A DNA stretch of 64,000 nt from Cellulosimicrobium cellulans (GCF_024124905.1 NZ_JAMXST010000001.1:744001-808000), one strand, 5' to 3'; shown: positions 19,693 through 28,942, counted from the first letter of the stretch. Notes: generated from the letters alone by a model not told the origin. Numbers and translations are program-made.

Positions 19693-20838
19693 TCAGTGCA
19701 CTCGGGCGAGCGCGCGGTTGACGAGCAGGGCGAGCTCGGAGCCGGGGCTGCTCGGGGTGCCGGCGAGGATGTCCTCCTCGGTGATGCGGGCGAGGTAGAT
19801 CCCCCGGTCGCCGAACCGGTCGTGGTCGTAGGTCACGTAGATCTGGCCGTCGGGGCCGATCGCCGCGTCGGGGTAGGACACGTCGTCGCGGTCGTCGAGC
19901 AGCAGGCGGTGCGGCCAGGTGGCCCCGTCGTCGTCGCTGAGGAGAGCAGTGAGGTTGGTACGCCCCTTCCACTCCTTGACGTTGCCCTGCAGCTCGAGCT
20001 CCTCGACGGTGCGCCGCTCGCCGAAGTCGACGTGGTTGATCATGAGCAGGCGTCCAGAGGGCATTCGTCGGATGTGGAACCGCGAGCACGGGCCGTCCAC
20101 GTGGCTGCGCCGGCCGGGCGACCATGTGCGTCCGCCATCGGTGGAGAATGACTCCCCCACGCCGTCGAAGCAGCGCACCAGCATCCACAGCGTGCCGTCC
20201 TGCTTCTCGACGACCATGTGCTCGTCGAAGCTGCGGTTCGGGACGTCAGCGCTGCCCCTGTACCTGATGGTCTCGCCCTGGTCGGTGGAGGCGTACACGT
20301 TCGAGAACCGCTCGCCGTCGAGGGGGTGGTCCTCGGTGGGCTCGTGGCATGCCCAGATGGCGGTCGGGAAGAGCCAGGTGCCGTCGGACACCACCGTCGG
20401 CTTGTTCATCTGCAGGCCGTTGGCGATTCGCCGCGGCGGCGACCAAGAGGGCGTGTCGTCGTCAGGGTTCTCGCTCACCGACGCCCACACCCCGACCCGG
20501 CCGTCGAAGAAGTCGCGGCTCTGGTTCCAGAACATCCACAGCCGGTCGGCCGGGTCGCGCCACAGTGCCGGGTCGTACACGCGCACCTGCGGATCGGGGT
20601 GCTCGACGACGAACCGAGGACCGTCCCAGGTTCGGCCCTCGTCGTCGCTGGTTACTGCCAGGACGAAGTTGCCACCGGTCTCCGTCTCCATCCCCGTGTA
20701 CCAGTCGACGTAGAGACGGCCACCGGCCGTCCGCTCGATCGAGGGGATGCCCTGCCACATGCGGTGCTCGTCCTGGAACCGGTCCTCGGTCGGGTTGATC
20801 AGCACCCGTGCCGGAACCATCGTGCCTGAGGCCACCAT
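19693..20838 (-). CDS. Sialidase-superfamily (BNR/Asp-box) protein, intracellular, function unknown
   Basis: A 381-residue predicted six-bladed beta-propeller. Asp-box repeats are visible at SDDEGRTW (64-71), STDQGET (184-190), STDGGRTW (232-239) and SDDDGATW (about 303). A QGIPSIER segment stands where sialidases have their RIP arginine motif. There is no signal peptide or membrane anchor, so it should act in the cytoplasm on an imported compound. True sialidase activity is doubtful because sialic-acid genes (nanA, nanE, nanK) are absent. Members of this fold include lyases and other glycosidases. ATG 20838 is chosen by an AGGAG box only 3 bases away; ATG 20820 is an alternative. It starts the catabolic operon. 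Confidence 0.7.
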   Translation of the reverse strand: MVASGTMVPARVLINPTEDRFQDEHRMWQGIPSIERTAGGRLYVDWYTGMETETGGNFVLAVTSDDEGRTWDGPRFVVEHPDPQVRVYDPALWRDPADRLWMFWNQSRDFFDGRVGVWASVSENPDDDTPSWSPPRRIANGLQMNKPTVVSDGTWLFPTAIWACHEPTEDHPLDGERFSNVYASTDQGETIRYRGSADVPNRSFDEHMVVEKQDGTLWMLVRCFDGVGESFSTDGGRTWSPGRRSHVDGPCSRFHIRRMPSGRLLMINHVDFGERRTVEELELQGNVKEWKGRTNLTALLSDDDGATWPHRLLLDDRDDVSYPDAAIGPDGQIYVTYDHDRFGDRGIYLARITEEDILAGTPSSPGSELALLVNRALARVH

Positions 20839-20915
20839 CTGCTCCTGCCGTCGTTGCGTCGTCGATCCGACGGTCGTTTCCGTCGACGGCGGCAGTCTGC
20901 ACACCCGATCAGGCG

Positions 20916-20933
20916 TCTGTCAATTCTGACTAA
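20916..20933. promoter_or_regulatory. Predicted operator of the GntR/FCD regulator (sialidase-operon site)
   Basis: GTCA-N4-TGACTAA lies in the gap between gntR and the sialidase-like gene, 78 bases before the start of the latter. The core GTCA/TGAC dyad and trailing TAACG are shared with the site at 21786-21803. Confidence 0.6.
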
Positions 20934-20944
20934 CGCCGACCAGG

Positions 20945-21721
20945 TCAGCGTCGAATGACATCGGGCACGGCCTCGACCCAGCCGAGGAGGCGCTCGACGA
21001 GAGCGCCACCGCTTCCCACCAGGGCGTTCTCCGCCGCTGCGATCATGTCGTCGAAGTGCGCCTCCATCGCTGCCTGAGCACCCGCGGGATCGCGAGCCTC
21101 GATGCGCTCGAGGACGTCCCGGTGCTCGGCGACGACACGCTCCTCGTCGCGGCGGGTGGACAAGATCGCGTCGAGCACAGCCTCGACCCGGTCCAGGTGC
21201 GGGGCCAGCATCATGTCGGCGGCGAGCTTGAGCATCCGGTTGCTCGCCAGCTCCACCACGCCGCGATGGAACTGAAGACCAGGCTGCTCGATCATCGGCA
21301 TGCTCCCGACCGCGTTCGCGTGATCGGAGCACAGCCGTCGCAGCTCGGCGACACCCTCACCGCTGGGATTGCGGGCCGCGTCGGCAGCCACAGCGCTCTC
21401 GACGGCCTGTCGTGCGCGCAGCAGGTCGAGCAGGTCCTGAACATCGCGCACCGCGTGCTGCAGCGAGTCCGACGTCCGCTCCGCCAAGACCGCCTCTGCG
21501 GCGCGGCGCCGCCCCTCTGCCGAAAGGGTGCGCCCCTTCGTCCCCGCCGGGGTCGTCCACCCGCGCCGATCCATCTCGCGCAGGAGGCGAGACACGGAGG
21601 ATTCGCTGAGGACCATCCCACGTGCCGCGAGCTCGCGTTGGGCGTTGCGCGTGCCCACGGGAACGTCCGACGTCGAGATGGCGTGCGCCAGAGCGAGCAT
21701 CGCGCCTTCGCGATCGTTCAT
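20945..21721 (-). CDS. GntR-family transcriptional regulator with FCD ligand domain
   Basis: A 258-residue regulator. The first ~75 residues form a winged helix-turn-helix (ELAARGMVLSESSVSRLLREMDRRGW). The rest is an all-helical FCD domain whose metal/ligand residues are visible as LQFHRGVVELASN, VVAEHRDVLERIEARDP and MEAHFDDM. FCD regulators commonly bind small carboxylates or sugar acids. It is located between the catabolic operon and the divergent deacetylase, with a shared type of palindrome in both intergenic regions, so it probably controls both and itself. The N-terminal domain is atypical for FadR proteins, closer to an IclR/MarR-like wing. Confidence 0.85.
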   Translation of the reverse strand: MNDREGAMLALAHAISTSDVPVGTRNAQRELAARGMVLSESSVSRLLREMDRRGWTTPAGTKGRTLSAEGRRRAAEAVLAERTSDSLQHAVRDVQDLLDLLRARQAVESAVAADAARNPSGEGVAELRRLCSDHANAVGSMPMIEQPGLQFHRGVVELASNRMLKLAADMMLAPHLDRVEAVLDAILSTRRDEERVVAEHRDVLERIEARDPAGAQAAMEAHFDDMIAAAENALVGSGGALVERLLGWVEAVPDVIRR

Positions 21722-21785
21722 GTGTGTCCTCTCCAGGCCCGTCCGCTTGACGCGGATGGCGAGTCGGGGCCATCGTTGGCCGATG

Positions 21786-21803
21786 TTGGTCAGATGTGAC
21801 TAA
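21786..21803. promoter_or_regulatory. Predicted operator of the GntR/FCD regulator (divergent gntR/deacetylase site)
   Basis: TTGGTCA-GATG-TGACTAA is a near-perfect dyad (6 of 7 arm positions pair) in the 145-base divergent region. It shares GTCA-N4-TGACTAACG with the site at 20916-20933. Confidence 0.65.
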
Positions 21804-21866
21804 CGAACACCACGCATTCTAGTCGGCGCGTCGGCGACCGACATCACCCCTACGGAGAGACACGCG

Positions 21867-22829
21867 ATGACAACGACGCACCCTATCGAGCAGCCCTATC
21901 CGCGCGACCTCTCCGGCTATGCCGGGCGTCCTCCGCACGCGGGGTGGCCGGGCGGGGCGAAGGTCGCCGTCTCCTTCGTCATCAACCTTGAGGAGGGCGG
22001 GGAGAACAACGTCCTGCACGGCGACGCTGCATCCGAGGCGTTCCTGACCGAGGAGCCGACGACCGCACTGTCGGGTCGTCGTAACCTCAACGTCGAGTCC
22101 CAGTACGAGTACGGGACTCGTGCTGGCTTCTGGCGCCTGCATCGCCTGTTCGCCGAGCGCTCGCTGCCCGTCACCGTCTTCGGCATCGCTGAGTCGATGC
22201 GGCGCAACCCGGGCCTTGTGGCGGCCGCGCAGGAGTCCGGCTGGGAGATCGCGTCGCATTCGCTGCGCTGGATCAACTATGCCGAGGTGGGCTCCGACGT
22301 CGAGCGCGACCACATCGCGCAGGCCGTCCGCATCCACACCGATGTCGCCGGAGAACCGCCCGCCGGGTGGTACACCGGTCGCAACAGCGACAGCACCCGC
22401 CGCCTGGTCGTCGAGCACGGCGGATTCCTCTACGACTCCGACTCGTTCAGCGACGACCTGCCCTACTGGGTCGACGTCGACGGCATCGCCCAGCTCGTCG
22501 TCCCGTATACGCTCGACAACAACGACGGACGGTACGTCAACACCTATGGCTTCCAGTCCGAGTCCTTCTCCGCGTATCTGACCCGCGGCCTGGAGCAGCT
22601 TCTCGAAGAGGGCACCGATAGCCCCAAGATGATGAGCATCGGACTCCACCTGCGCATCTCCGGGCGGCCCGGGCGCGCAGCCGACCTCAAGCGCTTCCTT
22701 GGCCTGGTCGCCAGCCACCCCGATGTGTGGGTCGCGCGACGCATCGACATCGCGCGTCACTGGCGATCGGTCCACCCGGCAAAGAACTGGCTACCGGACA
22801 GTGCCGACCCCTTCGCCGACATGTCCTAG
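21867..22829 (+). CDS. PuuE-type polysaccharide-deacetylase-family amidohydrolase (allantoinase-like)
   Basis: A 320-residue NodB-fold protein of the PuuE branch, which includes metal-independent allantoinase and cyclic-imide hydrolases. Seen: YPRDLSGYAGRPPHAGWPGG, VINLEEGGENNVLHGDAASE, YEYGTRAGFWRLHRLF, GWEIASHSLRWINY and PKMMSIGLHLRISGRPGRA. These are all landmark segments of PuuE. ATG 21867 follows a GGAGAGA box. Purine-degradation genes are absent, and it is divergent from a sugar-acid operon under the same regulator. The substrate may therefore be a cyclic amide or N-acyl group on the imported compound rather than allantoin. Confidence 0.8.
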   Translation: MTTTHPIEQPYPRDLSGYAGRPPHAGWPGGAKVAVSFVINLEEGGENNVLHGDAASEAFLTEEPTTALSGRRNLNVESQYEYGTRAGFWRLHRLFAERSLPVTVFGIAESMRRNPGLVAAAQESGWEIASHSLRWINYAEVGSDVERDHIAQAVRIHTDVAGEPPAGWYTGRNSDSTRRLVVEHGGFLYDSDSFSDDLPYWVDVDGIAQLVVPYTLDNNDGRYVNTYGFQSESFSAYLTRGLEQLLEEGTDSPKMMSIGLHLRISGRPGRAADLKRFLGLVASHPDVWVARRIDIARHWRSVHPAKNWLPDSADPFADMS

Positions 22830-23058
22830 GCAGCAGGCGTGCTCCCCCATGGTGGCCCCGACGACTTCCGTCCCATGGTCGAGCAGATTCCCGCACGGCG
22901 ACATGGTGTGCATGACGTGCAGGCCGCCTGGAGGGTGCGGCGCCTCCCAGAGACCCGCAGCCGAACCTCCAGTTCGCCCGGTGCGCGCCGCTCGCTGCGC
23001 TGTCTTTGTGATGTCCTTGCTACCGAACTTTGCATAACCGCAGGTCAGAGGCCTATAT
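22830..23058. other. Right end of the island, no recognisable gene
   Basis: Non-coding stretch between the deacetylase stop and the rnpB 3' end. It becomes clearly less GC-rich toward rnpB (22998-23058). The frames crossing it show no family resemblance. If a recombinase gene once sat here, no remnant is readable. Confidence 0.4.
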
Positions 23059-23084
23059 GCGGACGAGCCGGTCTGTACGCCGGG
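23059..23084 (-). repeat. Right copy of the 26-bp direct repeat (native rnpB 3' end)
   Basis: Identical to 12462-12487. It is the 3' strand of helix P1 and adjoining bases of the intact rnpB gene. The match ends at T23085 versus G12488 on one side and T23058 versus G12461 on the other. Confidence 0.85.
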
Positions 23085-23478
23085 TTCTGTTCCCGCGCGA
23101 GGTCGCCCTCGCGCGGGCGACGGTCATCCATCTAGGCCCTGCGTCGCCGCAGGGCTCGAGCGGTCTACCCGACTGTGCTTCTCCGAGGAGAATCGGGCGG
23201 GCAGCCCTCCGACACAGTCTGTCTGACCTTGCTCCAGGTGGGGTTTACCGAGCCGGACCGGTCACCCGGCCCGCTGGTGGTCTCTTACACCACCGTTTCA
23301 CCCTTACCGCGCCGGGCGGAGCCGAAGCCCTGCCTGACGTGGCGGTCTGTTCTCTGTGGCACTGTCCCGCGGGTCACCCCGGGTGGGCGTTACCCACCAC
23401 CTTGCCCTTCGGAGCCCGGACGTTCCTCGGCGAGGAGCACGAGGCCCCTCGACGCGACCGTCCGACCGACTCGTCCGC
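23059..23478 (-). ncRNA. rnpB: RNase P RNA
   Basis: Catalytic RNA that matures tRNA 5' ends. On the minus strand the 420-base RNA starts GCGGACGAGTCGGTC and ends GACCGGCTCGTCCGC, which pair as a 15-bp P1 helix with one G-U. Conserved core elements follow in order: GAGGAACGTCCGGGCTCC, CAAGGTGGTGGGTAAC, GACAGTGCCACAGAGAAC, GGTAAGGGTGAAACGGTG, TAAACCCCACCTGGAGCAAG, TAGATGGATGACCGTC and ACAGAACCCGGCGTAC. This is the bacterial type A form with actinobacterial insertions. The 3' end coincides exactly with the island border. Confidence 0.96.
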
Positions 23479-23550
23479 GCCAGCAAGATTACCGCTCCCG
23501 AGCGGCTCGGCGGACCATCGACCGGCCCACCGGAGGGGGCGGCGGCCCCG

Positions 23551-23556
23551 TAGGAT
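23551..23556 (+). promoter_or_regulatory. Probable -10 box of helD
   Basis: TAGGAT lies 38 bases before the helD GTG. Unlike several other promoters here, transcription from it would leave a short leader carrying the GGAGG ribosome-binding site at 23584-23588. Confidence 0.45.
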
Positions 23557-23594
23557 GGCCCGCCCCCTCAACATCCCGCTCCCGGAGGTCTGTC

Positions 23595-25673
23595 GTGCCC
23601 GCCCCCGCCGTACCGTCCGCCCCCGACGCACCGACCGCGGCGACCGCCGGGGACACCTCGGGCGAGCTCGCGCGAGAGCAGGAGTTCCTGGAGAACGCCC
23701 GCGCGCAGCTCGCCCGCATGCGCGAGCAGGCCGGGTCGCTCGACGCGCTCGCGGGAGACCGGGTCAGCGCCGAGTACCTCGAGGCGGCGCTCGCCCGTCG
23801 GCTCGCCCAGCTCGCCGACGACCCCGAGGTCCCGCTCTTCTTCGGACGCATCGACCTCGACGGCACCGGCCACGAGCCCGCCGAGGTCTTCCACATCGGC
23901 CGCCGCCACGTCTCCGACCCCCAGGGCGACCCGCTCGTCGTCGACTGGCGCGCCCCGGTGAGCACCCCCTTCTACCGCGCCACCCGCACCGCGCCGATGG
24001 GGGTCGCCGTCCGCCGCCGCTACGGCTTCCAGCGCGGCGCCCTCACCGGCTTCGAGGACGAGACGCTCACCGCCCCGGGTCCTGGTGCGGAGTCCTCCGC
24101 GATCCTCGAAGCCGAGATCGAGCGACCCCGTACCGGGCCGATGCGCGACATCGTCGCCACCATCCAGCCCGAGCAGGACGTCATCGTGCGCAGCGGGATC
24201 GACCGGACCGTCGTCGTGCAGGGCGCGCCCGGCACCGGCAAGACCGCCGTCGGGCTGCACCGTGCCGCGTACCTGCTGTACTCCCACCGGGAGCGGGTGA
24301 GCCGCGCCGGCATGACCGTCGTGGGGCCCAACGCGAGCTTCCTGCGGTACATCCGCGACGTCCTGCCCGCCCTGGGCGAGGTCGACGCGACCCAGACGAC
24401 CGTCGAGCAGATCGTCGCGGTGCACGGTCGCCTGCGCCGGACGGAGCCCGCGGACGTCGCGCGGCTCAAGGGCGACGGGCGCATGGCCGAGGTGCTCCGC
24501 CGCGCGGTGTGGTCGCACCTCGTCGAGCCGTCCGAGGCGCTCGTGCTGCCCCGCGGTGCGCGCCGCTGGCGCGTCGCCGCGCACGAGACACGCGAGTGCG
24601 TGGCGCAGGTGGTCGGCCGGGAGCCGCGCTTCGACGCCGGTCGCGACCACCTGCGGCACGCGCTCGCGCACCGGATCCTCGTGCAGATCGAGGAGTCCGG
24701 CGAGGCGCTCGACGAGCGGGCGTGGGACGCGCTCGCGCGCACGCGGCCGGTCCGGGACTACACCGCCGCGGTGTGGCCCAAGGTCACGCCGACGGCGCTG
24801 CTGCACCGGCTCCTCGTCGACCCCGCGTTCCTCGCCGCGAGCGCCGACGGCGTCCTCACCGCGACGGAGCAGGAGCTGCTGCGCCCGCTCCGACCGTCCC
24901 GCACACCGGGCACCGCCCGCTGGACGCTGGCCGACCTCGTCCTGCTCGACGAGGTCGCGGACCTGCTGGCCCGCGGCGCGTCGGTCGCGCACGTCGTGGT
25001 GGACGAGGCGCAGGACCTGTCGCCGATGATGCTGCGCTCTCTCGGGCGCCGGGCGCGCACCGGCTCCCTGACGGTGCTGGGCGACCTGGCCCAGGCGACG
25101 ACGCCGTGGGGGGTCTCCTCGTGGACCGACGCGCTGACGCACCTCGGCAAGCCCGACGGCCACGTGGAGCAGCTCACCGCCGGCTTCCGCGTCCCCGGCG
25201 ACGTCATCGAGTACGCGGCCCGCCTGCTCCCGTCGATCGCGCCGGACCTCGACCCGCCGGTCGCCGTCCGCCGGGCGCGGGGCGAGCTCGTCCTCACCAC
25301 GGAGCCGCTCGTGGACCTGGTCCGCACGGCGCTCGCGCGGGAGGGGTCGGTCGGTCTGATCGTGCCCGACGCCGGCACGGACGCCGCGCGCGCGGTGCTC
25401 GCCGCGGCGGGCCTCGCCTTCGCGGTCGTCGGCGAGGCGTCGGACGACGACGGCGCGGTCGAGTTCGACGCGCGCCTCGACCTCGTGCCCGCGTCGCTCG
25501 CGAAGGGGCTGGAGTTCGACCACGTCGTGCTGGACGACCCGGAGGGCGTCGTCCGGGGCGAGCCGGACCGGGTCACGGGGCTGCGGCGGCTGTACGTCTG
25601 CCTGACCCGCGCGGTGACGTCCCTCGCCGTCCGCCACCGGGACGACCTGCCCGCGGAGCTCCGCCGCCCGTGA
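23595..25673 (+). CDS. helD: HelD-like RNA polymerase-recycling ATPase (UvrD/Rep superfamily)
   Basis: A 692-residue SF1 helicase-like ATPase of the actinobacterial HelD class, which pries stalled RNA polymerase off DNA and may confer rifamycin tolerance. Seen: an N-terminal charged coiled coil (about 24-75, ELAREQEFLENARAQLARMREQ) like the arm inserted into the polymerase secondary channel, Walker A GAPGTGKT (210-217), Walker B VVVDEAQDLSPMM, and C-terminal motifs LVPASLAKGLEFDHVVLDD and RRLYVCLTRAV. GTG 23595 is set by GGAGG 6 bases upstream. It is a stand-alone gene next to rnpB. Confidence 0.88.
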   Translation: MPAPAVPSAPDAPTAATAGDTSGELAREQEFLENARAQLARMREQAGSLDALAGDRVSAEYLEAALARRLAQLADDPEVPLFFGRIDLDGTGHEPAEVFHIGRRHVSDPQGDPLVVDWRAPVSTPFYRATRTAPMGVAVRRRYGFQRGALTGFEDETLTAPGPGAESSAILEAEIERPRTGPMRDIVATIQPEQDVIVRSGIDRTVVVQGAPGTGKTAVGLHRAAYLLYSHRERVSRAGMTVVGPNASFLRYIRDVLPALGEVDATQTTVEQIVAVHGRLRRTEPADVARLKGDGRMAEVLRRAVWSHLVEPSEALVLPRGARRWRVAAHETRECVAQVVGREPRFDAGRDHLRHALAHRILVQIEESGEALDERAWDALARTRPVRDYTAAVWPKVTPTALLHRLLVDPAFLAASADGVLTATEQELLRPLRPSRTPGTARWTLADLVLLDEVADLLARGASVAHVVVDEAQDLSPMMLRSLGRRARTGSLTVLGDLAQATTPWGVSSWTDALTHLGKPDGHVEQLTAGFRVPGDVIEYAARLLPSIAPDLDPPVAVRRARGELVLTTEPLVDLVRTALAREGSVGLIVPDAGTDAARAVLAAAGLAFAVVGEASDDDGAVEFDARLDLVPASLAKGLEFDHVVLDDPEGVVRGEPDRVTGLRRLYVCLTRAVTSLAVRHRDDLPAELRRP

Positions 25674-25729
25674 CGGGCGCCTCGGCGGTGGGGCGGACAC
25701 GCCGGGACCGTCGTGTCGGAACCCCTCGG

Positions 25730-25735
25730 TAGGGT
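25730..25735 (+). promoter_or_regulatory. Leaderless -10 box of recQ
   Basis: TAGGGT ends 6 bases before the recQ GTG (25742); no Shine-Dalgarno sequence is present. Confidence 0.5.
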
Positions 25736-25741
25736 GCCCGG

Positions 25742-27571
<1,830 letters not shown>

Positions 27572-27629
27572 GCGGCCGTACACCGGGCTCGGACCGTCCC
27601 CCGCCGCCCGAGGCAGGGGGACGAGCGTG

Positions 27630-28013
27630 TCAGACGTCGACGCGGTACGACAGCGCGAGCTCGTCGCCGCTGACCCCGCGGATGCCCCAGTTCTCGCGCG
27701 GGCTCTCGAGGATCACGAGCTCCACCTCGTCCACCGTCAGGCCGAGGGCGGGCACCACGTCGTCGTACAGCGCCGCGACCAGCGCGCGCTTGGCCTCACG
27801 CGTGCGGCCCGTGAAGCACACGACCTCGACGACGAGGTACGCGTCCGAGCGCGGGGCGACCAGGTCGTCGTCGTCCAGGAGCAGGAACCGGTGGAACCGC
27901 TTGTCGGCCGGGAGGTGCCAGGTGCGCACGAGCGCGTCGTGCAGCGCGTCGGACACCTCCGCCCGTCGCTCGCCCCACACGCTGCGCCGTCCGTAGATCT
28001 TCACCTGGGCCAT
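27630..28013 (-). CDS. Tautomerase-superfamily protein lacking Pro1
   Basis: A 127-residue protein of the 4-oxalocrotonate tautomerase fold: AEVSDALHDALVRTWHLPADKRFHRFLLLDDDD and ALYDDVVPALGLTVDEVELVILESPRENWGIRG are typical of the longer tautomerase family members. In tautomerases the residue after the initiator Met is the catalytic proline. Here it is Ala (MAQVKIYG), so classical tautomerase chemistry is unlikely if this start is right. ATG 28013 has a -10 box 6 bases upstream. It is convergent with recQ and divergent from yaaA. Confidence 0.75.
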   Translation of the reverse strand: MAQVKIYGRRSVWGERRAEVSDALHDALVRTWHLPADKRFHRFLLLDDDDLVAPRSDAYLVVEVVCFTGRTREAKRALVAALYDDVVPALGLTVDEVELVILESPRENWGIRGVSGDELALSYRVDV

Positions 28014-28019
28014 CGGCCG

Positions 28020-28025
28020 AGCGTA
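28020..28025 (-). promoter_or_regulatory. Leaderless -10 box of the tautomerase-like gene
   Basis: TACGCT on the minus strand, separated from the ATG at 28013 by 6 bases (CGGCCG). Confidence 0.45.
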
Positions 28026-28087
28026 GCCGTGACACACCCCACGCCGTCGGGCCTGGTCACCCGCCGCGACGACGCCGCGCGCGCTCG

Positions 28088-28093
28088 TAGAGT
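28088..28093 (+). promoter_or_regulatory. Leaderless -10 box of yaaA
   Basis: TAGAGT, with 6 bases (GGCCGC) before the GTG at 28100 and no Shine-Dalgarno sequence. Confidence 0.5.
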
Positions 28094-28099
28094 GGCCGC

Positions 28100-28942
28100 G
28101 TGCTCGTGCTGCTCCCCCCGTCCGAGGGCAAGACCCCCGCGCCCGACGGCGCCGCGCCGGTCGACCTCGCCGCGCTCACCTCTCCCGCCCTCACCGCGCA
28201 CCGTGACGTGGTCCTCGACGCGCTCGCCGCGGCGAGCGCACGCCCGGACGCGCACGACGTCCTCGGCACGACGCCGGGGCTCGCCGACGAGGTGCGCCGC
28301 AACACGTCACTGCGCACCGCGCCCGCGGGCTCCGCGGCCGACGTCTACACGGGCGTGCTCTACGGCGCGGCCGACCTCGCGGGCGCGCTGGCGTCCGGCG
28401 GCGAGGCCGCGCGACGCGCGCGCGAGGACGTCCGCGTCGTGTCGGCTCTCTGGGGGGCGCTCTCCCCCGCCGACCGCGTTCCCGCCTACCGGCTCTCCAT
28501 GGCCGTCGACCTGCCGGGCGTGGGGAAGCTCGCGACCGCGTGGCGCCCGCACCTGGCCCCCGTGCTCGACGCGCGCGCGGCCGGGGACGTCGTCGTCGAC
28601 TGCCGGTCCTCGACGTACGTGGGCGCGTGGAAGCCCGCGGTCTCCGGGCCGCGCTCGGCCGACTGGGTCGCGGTGCGCGTCGTGCGCGAGCACGCCGGGA
28701 AGCGCACCGTCGTCTCGCACAACGCCAAGCACACCCGCGGCGTGCTCGCCGGGCACCTGCTGCGCCGGGCCGCGGCGTCGCCGTCGTCGGCCGAAGGGCT
28801 GCTCGACGCCGCAGGCGAGCTCGTCGGCACGGTGATCGGCACGGAGGTGGGATCCGGCCTGAGCTACCGCCTCCTGGAGACGACCCTCCACGACGCGGCC
28901 TCCCGGAGCGGGCCGCGCACGCTCGAGCTCGTCATCGCCTGA
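28100..28942 (+). CDS. yaaA: Peroxide-stress protein YaaA/YaaA-like (UPF0246)
   Basis: A 280-residue DUF328/UPF0246 protein. E. coli YaaA lowers intracellular free iron and limits Fenton damage during peroxide stress. Seen: the N-terminal LLPPSEGKTP signature, VYTGVLYGA, VSALWGALSPADRVPAYRL, DCRSSTYVGAW, and the basic C-terminal VVSHNAKHTRGVLA. The length is slightly above the usual ~250. Start is GTG 28100. It is monocistronic by position. The DNA-binding role proposed for this family is knowledge of homologues and is not readable here. Confidence 0.88.
   Translation: MLVLLPPSEGKTPAPDGAAPVDLAALTSPALTAHRDVVLDALAAASARPDAHDVLGTTPGLADEVRRNTSLRTAPAGSAADVYTGVLYGAADLAGALASGGEAARRAREDVRVVSALWGALSPADRVPAYRLSMAVDLPGVGKLATAWRPHLAPVLDARAAGDVVVDCRSSTYVGAWKPAVSGPRSADWVAVRVVREHAGKRTVVSHNAKHTRGVLAGHLLRRAAASPSSAEGLLDAAGELVGTVIGTEVGSGLSYRLLETTLHDAASRSGPRTLELVIA

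Larger units (their letters stand above)
12488..23058. mobile_element. Candidate genomic island inserted at the 3' end of rnpB
   Basis: 10,571 bases between the two 26-bp rnpB direct repeats. It contains decayed N-acyl hydrolase genes at the left end, then a catabolic operon (dgoA, dgoK, SDR, ECF transporter, sialidase-like), its GntR regulator and a deacetylase. Much of it from about 13.6 kb is visibly less GC-rich than the flanks, with more A/T at third codon positions. No integrase or transposase gene is present, so if the island moved, it did so by a recombinase supplied in trans or since lost. The border assignment is seen in sequence; mobility is inferred. Confidence 0.7.

Noticed and set aside
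20838-21803. Sialic-acid catabolism locus based on the sialidase-like gene
   Set aside because: No nanA, nanE, nanK or sialic-acid transporter is present; neighbours are KDGal kinase and aldolase.
22830-23058. Degenerate integrase at the right end of the island
   Set aside because: Translated in all frames by eye, no tyrosine- or serine-recombinase motif could be read.
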